Virus record (IMG/VR): IMGVR_UViG_3300032092_000255
Location: 1-23,908 of that record
Length of the DNA stretch: 23,908 bases
Source of the DNA: a virus
Strand: one strand, 5' to 3'
A model generated the notes under the pieces. That model saw only the letters and a program-made list of their open reading frames with translations, had not been told where the DNA came from and made no database searches. The stretch's first letter is position 1; each line of letters starts with the position of its first letter. Positions 15,862 through 23,102 of this stretch are shown here, piece by piece. The position numbers were made by a program, and so were the translations under genes.

Positions 15862-18605
15862 TGGCCGCGCCTCCTCCTCCCGCGAGCACGATCACGGTCT
15901 ACGGCCCCGACGATCAACCCGTCGAGGTGCCGGCGGCGGAGGCGGCGGCGTTGCTGCGCTCGGGCCAGTACGGCCTCCCCGAGAGCGCCGCGGTCCCGGT
16001 GCAGAAGGCCGACGGCTCCTGGGAGACGGTCACCGGCGCCGAGGCGGTGCAGCGCGCGCAGTCGTTCAGCACGCGCCTCGGGAGCGCGGCGGACGTCCAG
16101 GACTACCAGAAGAGCGAGGAGTTTCGGGGGCTCGGAAACAAGGCCCTCGCAGCGGGCTCGGGTCTGGTCGACTCGGCTCTTCTCGGCTTCGGCGACGCGG
16201 CCGTGGTCAAGGGCGCCGAGCTGATCGGCAAGGGGGACGAAGCGCGCGCGTTCCTGCAGGACGCCGACCGCTACGCCCCCGGCTCGCGGATGGCCGGCCA
16301 GGCCGCCGGCTTCCTGCTCCCCCTGGTGGCCACCGGAGGAAGCTCCTCGGCTGCCACCGGGGCCAGCGTCGCCGGGCGCGCGGCGCGGGTCGCCACGGCG
16401 CTCCCTCGGGGCCTGACGGCGGTGGCCGAGGGGGCGGGGAGCCTCGCCTCTCGCGCCGTCGGTGGAGGCCTCCCCGGGCGGTTCATCGCGCCGGTGGTCA
16501 GCCAGGGCCTCGAGCTCGGCGTGTACGGCGCGGGCCAGCGGGTGAGCCAGACCGTGGTGCGAGACCCCCAGGCCGACGGCGCCGCGCTGGCAGCTGCGCT
16601 CGGGCAGGGGTTTCTCCACGGGGGTGCGATGGGCGCCGCCTTCGGTGGGGCCTTCGGCCTCGGGGGCGTGGCCCTCGGGCTCGGGGGGCGAGCCGCTCAG
16701 CGTGGCGCCGACGCCGTGAAGGGGCGGGTCGGCGAGTTCATCCAGACCACCGGGGAGCGCGTGCGAGGCCTGGAGGAGCTGGTGCGCACCGGCGAGCTTC
16801 CCGGCGCCCTCGGGGAGCGGCTGGGCGCTGGGCTCGACCAGGCCACGGGGCTCGCCGAGAAGGTCACCGGGCGCACCGCTCCCGAGGCCACGACCCTCGC
16901 CGGCAAGGCCGACCGCCTCGCGCGGACGGTGCTCGACGTCGACAAGGCGGCCGTCGAGAAGGCAATTCAGAGCACCGGGGCGACCGACAAGATCCTGCAG
17001 AAGGCCGAGAAGCTCGGGGGCTCTCGCGAGATCGCCGCGCGGCAGATCGTGGAGGACCTGCCCCGGCTCGCGGGCAAGGAAGGCAAAGTGCTCACCTTCG
17101 CGGAGCAGGCCGAGGCAGCGCAGCTGCTCCGCCGCGAGGTGGGCCAGAAGGTGGGCGACGCGCTCGAGGCGCTCGACGCTGCGGGCAAGGGAATCTCCGT
17201 CTCCGTCGTCGTCAAGAAGGCGCAGCAAGAGGTGGTGGAAGATCTGCGAAAGCTGGCCGGCGCCGAGGGCTACGCCGACCGGATCGACAGCTACCTGGCT
17301 TCGCTGAAGAGCAAGAGCACCCGCGGGCGAATGGGCCTCAAGGACTTTCACCAGCAGCGCTCCTTCCTCGACGACATGGTCTTCGAGGCAAAGGCGAGCA
17401 ACAGCCCGGCGCGCAAGGGCCTGGAGCGCGTGCGGGCGATCATGGAAGAGAGCTTCGAGGCCTCGGCCTCGCGCGCGGCGAAGGCCGCAGGCAACGATGC
17501 GGCGAAGGCCTACAAGACCGCGAAGGCCGAGTATCGCGCGGCGAAATGGGTGGAAGAGGCGACGGCGAAAGGCGCGGGGCGCACCAACGCGAACCGCGCC
17601 ATCGGCTTCTCGGAGCAGGTCGGCGCCCTCACCGGCGCGGTGCTTGGCGGCGGTGGTGTCACCGGGCTGGTGACCAGCGTGGCCAGCGCCGCGGCGAACC
17701 GCGCGATCAAGCAAGTTGGCGATCAAACGACCGCCGCGATCCTCCGGGAGATGCAGCTTGGGAAGCCCCTGGCGGAGGCCGTCGCGGACGTCACCCGGCG
17801 CAACGTGGGCGACAAGGTGGAGCGCTTCTTCGCCGCCGCGGAGCCGGTGCGACAGCGAGCCTCGGGGCTGCTGTCCCGGGCTCGCGAGGCCGGAGAGCGT
17901 GCGGTCGAGGTCGGCCGCGCCGCGGGGCGTGCCACCCTCGCCGCCGGGCGCTTCTCCGCGCGGGCCACGGGGCGCGCTGCGGAGGCCGCGGCGATGGCCG
18001 CTGAGTACGACCGCAGGCGCAGCGAGGTGCTCTCCGTGCGCGTCGGTGGAGCCGACAGGGTCGCAGCCACGGCGGAGCGGTTCCGCCAGATCGGCGCCTC
18101 CCCGGAGGCCGCCCAGCGCGCCGCCGAGACGGCTGCCCGCGGGGCCGAGCTCCTGGCGAAGAAGCTCCCCCCGGTGCCGCAGCGCATGCAGACGCTCCAG
18201 CCCGAGCTGAGCGCCGACCGCCCGGACCCCGCAGCGATGGAAAAGTGGCTGCGGCTGGCGAAGGTGGTGGAGCAGCCCGCGGTGGTGCTCGACTACCTGG
18301 CCGACGGCACGCTGGACCCCGAGGAGACGGAGCTTTTCCGCGAGGCGCACCCCGATACCTACCGGCAGATCGTGGACCTGGTGTCGATCAAGGTGGCCCA
18401 GGAGACGGAGGCCGGGCGTCCCCTCAGCTACGAGAAGGCGCTGGCCCTCGGGACGCTCCTTGACGTGGTGGCGGACCCCACGCTGGACCCCGCGTTCATC
18501 GCGGCGATGCAGCGCCCACCGCAGCCTCCCACGCCTCCGCTCGCGCCCTCGCGCCGCGCCGCTTCCAAGGCCCCCGCGCTCTTCGACCCACGACAGGAGA
18601 TCTGA
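15861..18605 (+). CDS. Internal virion (ejection) protein, large
   Basis: This is a 914-residue product with ATG 15861 in a TAATG overlap. The first 90 residues form a small mixed domain (ITVYGPDDQPVEVPAAEAAA). Residues about 95-290 are rich in Gly and Ala with several hydrophobic stretches (MAGQAAGFLLPLVATGG, GGAFGLGGVALGLGG) that could insert into a membrane. The rest is Ala-rich helix, including FHQQRSFLDDMVFEAKAS. I see no lytic transglycosylase ESG-type motif, unlike T7 gp16. Size, composition and location point to the largest ejection protein. The C-terminus is Pro-rich. The gene ends one base into the next ATG. Confidence 0.6.
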   Translation: MAAPPPPASTITVYGPDDQPVEVPAAEAAALLRSGQYGLPESAAVPVQKADGSWETVTGAEAVQRAQSFSTRLGSAADVQDYQKSEEFRGLGNKALAAGSGLVDSALLGFGDAAVVKGAELIGKGDEARAFLQDADRYAPGSRMAGQAAGFLLPLVATGGSSSAATGASVAGRAARVATALPRGLTAVAEGAGSLASRAVGGGLPGRFIAPVVSQGLELGVYGAGQRVSQTVVRDPQADGAALAAALGQGFLHGGAMGAAFGGAFGLGGVALGLGGRAAQRGADAVKGRVGEFIQTTGERVRGLEELVRTGELPGALGERLGAGLDQATGLAEKVTGRTAPEATTLAGKADRLARTVLDVDKAAVEKAIQSTGATDKILQKAEKLGGSREIAARQIVEDLPRLAGKEGKVLTFAEQAEAAQLLRREVGQKVGDALEALDAAGKGISVSVVVKKAQQEVVEDLRKLAGAEGYADRIDSYLASLKSKSTRGRMGLKDFHQQRSFLDDMVFEAKASNSPARKGLERVRAIMEESFEASASRAAKAAGNDAAKAYKTAKAEYRAAKWVEEATAKGAGRTNANRAIGFSEQVGALTGAVLGGGGVTGLVTSVASAAANRAIKQVGDQTTAAILREMQLGKPLAEAVADVTRRNVGDKVERFFAAAEPVRQRASGLLSRAREAGERAVEVGRAAGRATLAAGRFSARATGRAAEAAAMAAEYDRRRSEVLSVRVGGADRVAATAERFRQIGASPEAAQRAAETAARGAELLAKKLPPVPQRMQTLQPELSADRPDPAAMEKWLRLAKVVEQPAVVLDYLADGTLDPEETELFREAHPDTYRQIVDLVSIKVAQETEAGRPLSYEKALALGTLLDVVADPTLDPAFIAAMQRPPQPPTPPLAPSRRAASKAPALFDPRQEI

Positions 18606-18904
18606 TGGACCTCACGCAATTTTCCCTCGTAGACACGGACCCCGGCAACGACGTGGTGCGCAGCGACGGCACGCGCGGCACGGCGCTGAGCGACTCGCTG
18701 AAGCTCGGCGCCGTTGCCGTCGCGATCAAATTCGACGTCGGCGCCACGGGGAACCTCACCTTTGTCAACCGCGCGGGGCGGACGCGCACGATCGACGTCG
18801 CGACCTACGCGACGGGGGTGTGGCACCTGCTCCAGATCGCCCAGGTGCGCGCCACCGGGACCACGGTGGCGGCCACGGCTTTCGAGCTGGGCTGGAGCTG
18901 GTGA
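18605..18904 (+). CDS. Spike-base-like small structural protein
   Basis: This 99-residue product is preceded by AGGAGA (18595-18600). The sequence is beta-rich with a G-x-L-x-x-x-N-x-x-G-R core (ATGNLTFVNRAGRTRTI), followed by VWHLLQIAQVRATGTTVAA. This resembles small virion proteins of the spike-base type known from gene transfer agents and many phages, where a beta-barrel anchors a fibre or spike and carries an RV-x-x-TGTT motif. Its place directly before the receptor-binding candidate fits that role. Identification is by pattern only. Confidence 0.55.
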   Translation: MDLTQFSLVDTDPGNDVVRSDGTRGTALSDSLKLGAVAVAIKFDVGATGNLTFVNRAGRTRTIDVATYATGVWHLLQIAQVRATGTTVAATAFELGWSW

Positions 18905-18905
18905 G

Positions 18906-20432
18906 ATGTTCGCCTCGCTGACCTTGCTGGCGCAGCTGAGCGGAGCCGCTGCCGCGTCGCCTCCGGCGCCGCCGACCTTCGACCCCACCGACTGGAGCGG
19001 ATGCACGCTGGACCTGGTGGCCGAGGACTGCGACCCGACGGCAAGCCCGGCGACGTGGGTAAGCCGCGTGGGCTCCGTCTCCTTCACCGCCAGCGGCGCC
19101 TCGCGCCCCATCGCAGGCGATCCGATGGGCGGGCAGGACACGCTGCGCTTCTCGGGGGCGCAGTCGATGACCTCGACCACGGTGCTCAGCTCCGTGCTCT
19201 CAGACCTCGACGACTGGACGGTTTTTATCGTCCTCAAGGTCAAGGGATACACGAACCTCGCCACCTTCGGAGCCTACGCCGCTGGCGATTTTTACTTCGG
19301 CGACAGCACCGAGTATTTCGTGCTTCAGGGGACCACCGCCAACAACGGGCAGGTGTTCGGCGCGAACTACAACGCGGGCGCCTACTACGCAGCGCGCCGC
19401 ACGCTCGCGGTGGACACAGGAGCCGCGCTCGGCTTCCGCGGGAGCAGCGCCGCGGGGAAATCCTGGGCGGCGCTGACCGACCAGGTGGAGGCGACGGCGC
19501 AGTCATCCGCGCTCGCCACAAGCGCGGTGATCGGCTCGCTCGCGGGACAGCTCAGGATCGGCGGCGGAAGCCCCTCGGGGAAGTTCGGCAATTTCGAGGT
19601 GGCGCGTATTTTTGCCTACAATCGCGCGCTGTCCGACCTGGAATACGACGAGGTCGTCGCGGCGCTCCAGGCGTTCTACGGCCTCGGCTCGCTGGCGTGG
19701 GAGCCCACCACACCGGCGGCGCCGTCGTGGTGGCACGCGGTCGAGGCCGGTCGAATCTGGCAGGATACCGCGGGCACCGTCGCCGCGGTGAATCCGGGCG
19801 ATCCGGTGGCGCGCATCGACGCTCGTGCGGGCACGAATTTTTCGCAGGCCACGGGCTCCTTGCAGCCGTACCTTGCCGCCCTCGGGGACGGCCTGGCGGT
19901 GCGCTCCGATGATGTGGACGACAACCTCGGCAACAGCGCAACCTTTGCCGCCGGGGCCAAAACATTCGCGTGCATCTTCGAGACGTTTTCGCAGCCGAGT
20001 AGCGCGGGAAACGAGACGATCCTGCGCCTCGGGACGACGCCGCAGCAGATCGCGGTGAGGCACTCGGGCCTATCCGCCTCCGGTGCCAAGGGCTTCAATT
20101 TTGCGGTGGATCGGACGAGCACGACGGGCGTGTGCATCCAGCCCACGGGCGGCGCGGCGCTGCTCTCGAATGGCATCCACACCCTTGTGATCCGCTACAC
20201 CGGCGGCGGCACCACCACAGCAGCGGCCTACCGTGCGTGGCTCGACGGCGTCGAGGTCAGCTTGACGACCGGAGGGAACATGGCCGCGAGCGGCAACACC
20301 CGCTGGCTGGCCACCAGCGTCCCCGCGGAGGTGTGCAACGCATCGGTGCGCGAGTCGCTGGTGTGGCTCGAGGCCATCGCGCCCGAGGACTGCGCGGCGA
20401 TGGCCGCGCGACTGGAGGCGATGCGCTCGTGA
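18906..20432 (+). CDS. Tail fibre/receptor-binding candidate with two lectin-like (LamG/ConA) domains
   Basis: This 508-residue product has ATG 18906 with GGAG at 18894-18897. Two similar beta-sandwich units are visible. The first, about residues 25-255, has DWTVFIVLKVKG and ends with IFAYNRALSDLEYDEVVAALQAFYGL. The second, about 262-508, has FACIFETFSQPSSAG, then GIHTLVIRYTGG and AYRAWLDGVEVSLTTGG, ending in VWLEAIAPEDCAAMAARLEA. The closing NRALSD-x-E...-L helix is a hallmark of LamG/concanavalin-like domains, which bind sugars. It is likely the host adhesin. The N-terminal 18 residues look like a signal peptide (MFASLTLLAQLSGAAAAS), odd for a virion protein. Confidence 0.65.
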   Translation: MFASLTLLAQLSGAAAASPPAPPTFDPTDWSGCTLDLVAEDCDPTASPATWVSRVGSVSFTASGASRPIAGDPMGGQDTLRFSGAQSMTSTTVLSSVLSDLDDWTVFIVLKVKGYTNLATFGAYAAGDFYFGDSTEYFVLQGTTANNGQVFGANYNAGAYYAARRTLAVDTGAALGFRGSSAAGKSWAALTDQVEATAQSSALATSAVIGSLAGQLRIGGGSPSGKFGNFEVARIFAYNRALSDLEYDEVVAALQAFYGLGSLAWEPTTPAAPSWWHAVEAGRIWQDTAGTVAAVNPGDPVARIDARAGTNFSQATGSLQPYLAALGDGLAVRSDDVDDNLGNSATFAAGAKTFACIFETFSQPSSAGNETILRLGTTPQQIAVRHSGLSASGAKGFNFAVDRTSTTGVCIQPTGGAALLSNGIHTLVIRYTGGGTTTAAAYRAWLDGVEVSLTTGGNMAASGNTRWLATSVPAEVCNASVRESLVWLEAIAPEDCAAMAARLEAMRS

Positions 20433-20926
20433 TGCGCGTCCTTGTCATTCTTCGCTCTGCTCTCGACACCCTGATCCGAAAGGCACTCACCACCATGGTC
20501 ACCGCTCGCACGTACCGCCTCTATCTCGCCTGCCCGCCCGCTGAACTGGCTGCGCTCCAGGCGTTCCTCTACGCCCTCGGGCGCCCCGTTGGATCCGTCG
20601 ATCTGGTGCTGGAGGCCGGCGTCGACGGCGTGGCGCCGGTGCTCTACCGCGTCGGGTCCGATACATTTACCGACGAGGAAGTGACGGCGCTGCGGCCCTG
20701 GATCTCCCCGGGAGGCGCCGGGTACGCCGCGGGGATGCGCTGCCGCCGCGGGCTCAACACAGCCACCGAGGTACCGGCGCCGGATGTGGAGCCGGGCAAA
20801 ATCACCGTGACGGTGATCGACGAGGGCGAGCCGATCCCGTCGGGGGTCGACTGGGACGACACTCGGCTGACTTTCCCGCGCTTCCTTGAGGAGCTGGGCG
20901 TCGCCATCATCGAGCCCGCAATCTGA
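20432..20926 (+). CDS. Unknown protein, about 164 residues
   Basis: The start is uncertain. ATG 20432 overlaps the previous stop by one base, GTG 20429 is also in frame and better spaced from GGAGG (20414-20418), and ATG 20495 would remove an N-terminal amphipathic segment (MRVLVILRSALDTLIRKAL). From residue 22 the product is mixed alpha/beta: YRLYLACPPAELAALQAFLY, LVLEAGVDGVAPVLYRVG, a Gly-rich loop, and a C-terminal segment ending FPRFLEELGVAIIEPAI. No catalytic motif is recognised. Lying between the adhesin and the lysis genes, it may be a fibre accessory or chaperone, but this is inference. Confidence 0.55.
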   Translation: MRVLVILRSALDTLIRKALTTMVTARTYRLYLACPPAELAALQAFLYALGRPVGSVDLVLEAGVDGVAPVLYRVGSDTFTDEEVTALRPWISPGGAGYAAGMRCRRGLNTATEVPAPDVEPGKITVTVIDEGEPIPSGVDWDDTRLTFPRFLEELGVAIIEPAI

Positions 20927-20949
20927 TGGCCCAAGGCCCTGGAGGGACC

Positions 20950-21279
20950 ATGGCTGAGCCCACCGGAATTTTGTCTATTGCCGCCGCGGCCGTCGCTGCA
21001 GGTGGCGCGATCCTCCAGGGCGTATGGAAGGCCAAGGACGATCGCGAGAAGGAAGAACGCGCGCGCCGAGAATCCGAGGACAAAGAGGACCGAGAGGCGA
21101 TCTCTCGGCGCCTCGGAGCGCTCGAGTCGAAGGTCGTCGCTCATGACATCGCAGACGCGCGCCACGACCAGGCGCTCGAGCATCTCTCGGCCCTGCTGAC
21201 CGAGATACGCGACGAGCTGCGCGAGATGCGTCGGGCGCTGCTGGAGCGCCCTGGCTCCAGCCCAGGAGGCCGACGATGA
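20950..21279 (+). CDS. One-TM coiled-coil protein, holin candidate
   Basis: This 109-residue product is taken from ATG 20950, four bases after GGAGG (20941-20945). An in-frame ATG at 20926 lacks a ribosome site. Residues about 6-24 are a membrane segment (GILSIAAAAVAAGGAILQGV), followed by a very charged helix to about residue 100 with heptad character (AISRRLGALESKV, LLTEIRDELREMRRALLE). Small single-TM proteins directly upstream of a muralytic enzyme are often holins or their regulators. One TM with a long cytoplasmic or periplasmic coil is compatible but not specific. It overlaps the endolysin start by 4 bp. Confidence 0.55.
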   Translation: MAEPTGILSIAAAAVAAGGAILQGVWKAKDDREKEERARRESEDKEDREAISRRLGALESKVVAHDIADARHDQALEHLSALLTEIRDELREMRRALLERPGSSPGGRR

Positions 21280-21920
21280 TCGATGCAACGAAGTACGCCC
21301 CCACCTTCCGCTCGGCCTGCACGTCGCTCAAGGGGGAGGCCTACTGCTCCCCCACGGTGGTCCAGGCGCTCATGGCGGTCTCGCGCCACGAAACGTGCTT
21401 CAGCGACTGCAAACCCTTCGTGGGGGCCCACAACTACGGCGCGATCCAGTGCGGAGTGATCGCCGACAAGGCCGGGAAATGCCCTGCCAACTGCATCCCC
21501 GCACGGGACACCTCGCCGACTGCAACCGGCGCGAGCATCGCGTACCTTGGATGCTTCCGCGCGAAGCCTTCGGCCGAAGAAGGCATCGCCGATTTCGTGC
21601 GGCTGATGACCTTCCAGCGCCCCCTGATCGCGGAGGCCTTGCCCTCGGGGGACGCGCGGCAGATCGCCTGGGCGATGCGCCGCTCGTACTACTTCGAGGG
21701 CTTCGGCAAGACCCAGGAGGAAAGGGTCGAGAACTACGCGACGGCCATCGCCAAGAACGCGAAGGTGAACGCCTCGCAGCTGCGCCAGGAGCTGCTCGTG
21801 TCCCTCCCGCCCCTCGAGGAGGAGGGCATCGGCACCGTCGACATCGCCGCCGGCTCAACGGCCGCCGGGCTGCTGATCGCAGCGCTGCTCAAGAGGATCA
21901 CGAAAGGATCGCAAGAATGA
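21276..21920 (+). CDS. Endolysin-like peptidoglycan hydrolase with C-terminal membrane segment
   Basis: This 214-residue product starts at ATG 21276, six bases after AGGAGG. The pattern VVQALMAVSRHETCFSD followed by AHNYGAIQ is that of lysozyme-like/glucosaminidase-type hydrolases, with Glu39 as likely catalytic acid. FRAKPSAEEGIADFVRLM and AMRRSYYFEGFGKTQEERVENYA continue the same fold. Eight Cys lie in the first 93 residues (15, 24, 41, 45, 59, 69, 73, 93), suggesting disulfides and an extracytoplasmic site of action. Residues about 188-205 (VDIAAGSTAAGLLIAALL) form a likely membrane segment followed by a basic end. That is unusual: known membrane-tethered (SAR) endolysins carry theirs at the N-terminus. 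No N-terminal signal is visible. Confidence 0.75.
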   Translation: MIDATKYAPTFRSACTSLKGEAYCSPTVVQALMAVSRHETCFSDCKPFVGAHNYGAIQCGVIADKAGKCPANCIPARDTSPTATGASIAYLGCFRAKPSAEEGIADFVRLMTFQRPLIAEALPSGDARQIAWAMRRSYYFEGFGKTQEERVENYATAIAKNAKVNASQLRQELLVSLPPLEEEGIGTVDIAAGSTAAGLLIAALLKRITKGSQE

Positions 21921-22303
21921 CCGCCTCTGGACAGAGCGTCGCCCTCTTCGCCTTTGCTGCGGCCCTGCTGCTGTTCGTGGCCCTGCGCCACACCAGCCCC
22001 GCTGGGGAGCCTCCGCCGGCCGACGCCCTCGGCGAGCTCGGCGCGGTCGTGATCGACGCCGAGCAGGCGCTGCTGGTCGGCCAGCTCGCCTGCGAAGCCC
22101 TGGCCGAGGAGGAGCGGGCCCCGTGCCTGGCTCGCCTCGACGACCTCCAGGCCGCCGTCGGAGTGGCCAGGGCGCTCCACACCTCCGGCGAGGTGTGCCG
22201 GCGCCAGGCCCAGGCCGAGTGCCTCACGGCCTCCCTGGAGCAGGCGCGCGGCGCCCTCCCCGAGCTGCGCCGCGCGATGGCGCAGGCGGCGGCGGTACGG
22301 TAG
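21917..22303 (+). CDS. One-TM helical protein, spanin-like candidate
   Basis: This 128-residue product has ATG 21917 overlapping the endolysin stop, with GAAAGGA at about 21902-21908. An N-terminal membrane segment (residues 8-23, VALFAFAAALLLFVAL) is followed by a Pro-rich hinge and a mainly helical periplasmic part with four Cys (59, 70, 94, 102). Inner-membrane spanins have this topology, and the location after the endolysin fits. No embedded lipoprotein gene with a lipobox was found, so the outer-membrane partner is missing or different. It might instead be an anchor for the lysis complex. The last coding bases overlap the promoter-like box at 22301. Confidence 0.5.
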   Translation: MTASGQSVALFAFAAALLLFVALRHTSPAGEPPPADALGELGAVVIDAEQALLVGQLACEALAEEERAPCLARLDDLQAAVGVARALHTSGEVCRRQAQAECLTASLEQARGALPELRRAMAQAAAVR

Positions 22304-22306
22304 GCT
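22278..22306 (+). promoter_or_regulatory. Putative promoter P1 (TGGCGC-N17-TAGGCT)
   Basis: A -35-like TGGCGC (22278-22283), a 17 bp spacer and TAGGCT (22301-22306) overlap the end of the spanin-like gene. The same arrangement, TGGCGG-N17-TAGGCT, occurs at 22624-22652. A start near 22313 would give the gene at 22351 a leader of about 38 nt with AAGGG upstream of its ATG. Confidence 0.45.
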
Positions 22307-22350
22307 CTGGCCGTGCGTTCTTCTTGTACGACCTGTCTCAAGGGCCCCGC

Positions 22351-22608
22351 ATGAGCCGCCGCCTCATCGTCGGCAATGACGACGACGTGCTGTCCGTGGT
22401 CGAGATGCCCGCGGAGGTCATTGGCGCGTGGTGCGACGGGTACGTGACGGGAGCGGGGCTGTCTGATCGGTGGGACACCATCCGGGTCATCGACCCCGAC
22501 GACCCGGCGCAGGTGGAGAAGGCAGAGCAGGAGCTGACCGGCGACGCGCTCGAACGGCTCCGCCTCCTGGCCTACGGGCTGAGGCAGCGCCCTCCGGAGG
22601 AGCCCTGA
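22351..22608 (+). CDS. Unknown 85-residue protein
   Basis: The ATG at 22351 has AAGGG at 22340-22344 six bases upstream, and the probable promoter P1 lies about 45 bases further. The product begins with a beta-like stretch (RRLIVGNDDDVLSVVEMPAEV), has one Cys in GAWCDGYV, a loop with WDTIRVIDPDDP, and ends in a helix (VEKAEQELTGDALERLRLLAYGL). It is acidic and soluble-looking, with no membrane segment. I do not recognise it. It is separated from the lysis genes by its own promoter-like signal, as expected of an accessory gene inserted after the late operon. Confidence 0.6.
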   Translation: MSRRLIVGNDDDVLSVVEMPAEVIGAWCDGYVTGAGLSDRWDTIRVIDPDDPAQVEKAEQELTGDALERLRLLAYGLRQRPPEEP

Positions 22609-22623
22609 TCGCGCGCGACCTCC

Positions 22624-22652
22624 TGGCGGACGGCTACCGGCGGCGGTAGGCT
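22624..22652 (+). promoter_or_regulatory. Putative promoter P2 (TGGCGG-N17-TAGGCT)
   Basis: TGGCGG (22624-22629), a 17 bp spacer and TAGGCT (22647-22652) repeat the P1 layout, including the GGCGGCGGTA context before the -10. Transcription from about 22659 would run through the stem-loop at 22668-22725 and either stop at the T-tract near 22737 or continue into the Acb2-like gene at 22772. Confidence 0.45.
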
Positions 22653-22667
22653 GCTCTCGTGGGCGGC

Positions 22668-22737
22668 GCCCGGGGGTCTGCGTAGGCGGGCCGGTGATGC
22701 GAGGCTCGGAGGTCAACCCCCGGGCCTTCTCGCTTTT
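22668..22737 (+). terminator. GC-rich stem-loop with T-tract, possible terminator or attenuator
   Basis: A perfect 10 bp inverted repeat pairs GCCCGGGGGT (22668-22677) with ACCCCCGGGC (22716-22725) around a 38-base loop. TTTT follows at 22734-22737, eight bases after the stem. The loop is long and the T-tract distant, so termination would be weak. The placement between P2 and the next promoter-like element suggests attenuation or a short RNA of about 78 nt. Confidence 0.4.
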
Positions 22738-22768
22738 AATCCGCCACCATGGTGTTAACCTGGTGCTC
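22732..22768 (+). promoter_or_regulatory. Repeated promoter-like element A
   Basis: GCTTTTAATCC (22732-22742) is followed at a fixed distance by GGTGTTAACCTGG, with -10-like TAACCT at 22756-22761 in an extended TGn context. Element B at 23166 shares the first 11 bases exactly and the GGTGnTAnCCT block at the same spacing. CACCATGGTG between them is a palindrome. Transcription would start near 22768, only about 4 bases before ATG 22772. Confidence 0.5.
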
Positions 22769-22771
22769 TCC

Positions 22772-22966
22772 ATGGCCGACGATCACGAGCCCATCCTCAA
22801 ATTCTTCGCGTACGAGCACCTGCCGGCGCACCTCCAGGAGCACTCGCGGCCCTGGTGCGAGCTGGCCCGGCGGCTCGTCGACACCCTGCCTCGCAGCGCC
22901 GAGCGCAGCGTCGCCCTCCGCAAGCTCCTCGAGGGGAAGGACGCGGCGGTGAGGGCAGCGCTCTGA
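22772..22966 (+). CDS. Acb2/Tad1 hairpin-like protein, putative cyclic-nucleotide sponge
   Basis: This is a 64-residue product. Its core (FFAYEHLPAHLQ, then CELARRLVDTLPRSAERS, VALRKLLEGKDAAVRA) matches the two-helix pattern of small phage proteins in the Acb2/Tad1 hairpin group: F-x-Y near the start, a Gln, L-A-x-x-(I/L), P-x-S-x-E-(R/K)-S-x-AL-x-K-L-E, and a late Ala-rich helix. Acb2 binds cyclic di- and trinucleotide signals and so blocks CBASS and related host defences. Binding ability is inferred, not shown. ATG 22772 is chosen because the family begins close to the F-x-Y motif and a -10 box lies 11 bases upstream, giving a leaderless message. An upstream in-frame GTG at 22694 lacks a ribosome site. 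Confidence 0.7.
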   Translation: MADDHEPILKFFAYEHLPAHLQEHSRPWCELARRLVDTLPRSAERSVALRKLLEGKDAAVRAAL

Positions 22967-23101
22967 AGATACCCGTGCGCTGGCGTCCGAGGAGGCCAGC
23001 GGGGAGAAGGCCCCTCCCGGAAGACCCGCAAGGGCAAGGGCAAGTCGACCCGCCTCGGGCGCCACCGTGCGCCGCAGAAGCGGACCATCGGCGGCCACCT
23101 A
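22967..23101 (+). other. Coding-like stretch without intact ORF
   Basis: After the Acb2-like stop there is no ORF with a start codon, yet the sequence keeps a coding-like third-position G/C bias. From about 23021 the Acb2 frame reads KTRKGKGKSTRLGRHRAP, then QKRTIGGHL, with nearly every codon ending in G or C. The preceding 54 bases look more coding in the frame one base over (ALASEEASGEKAPPG). That second frame meets a TAA at about 23099-23101, just before the next stem-loop. This may be a decayed C-terminal extension, a frameshifted gene, or sequence error. Confidence 0.35.
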
Positions 23102-23102
23102 A

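Noticed and set aside
22727-22745. CTTTTAA flanked by paired bases, like a tRNA-Lys anticodon loop, also at 23167
   Set aside because: No cloverleaf forms: the T-arm GGTTCGAATCC and a matching acceptor stem are absent, and the anticodon stem does not pair at the first copy.
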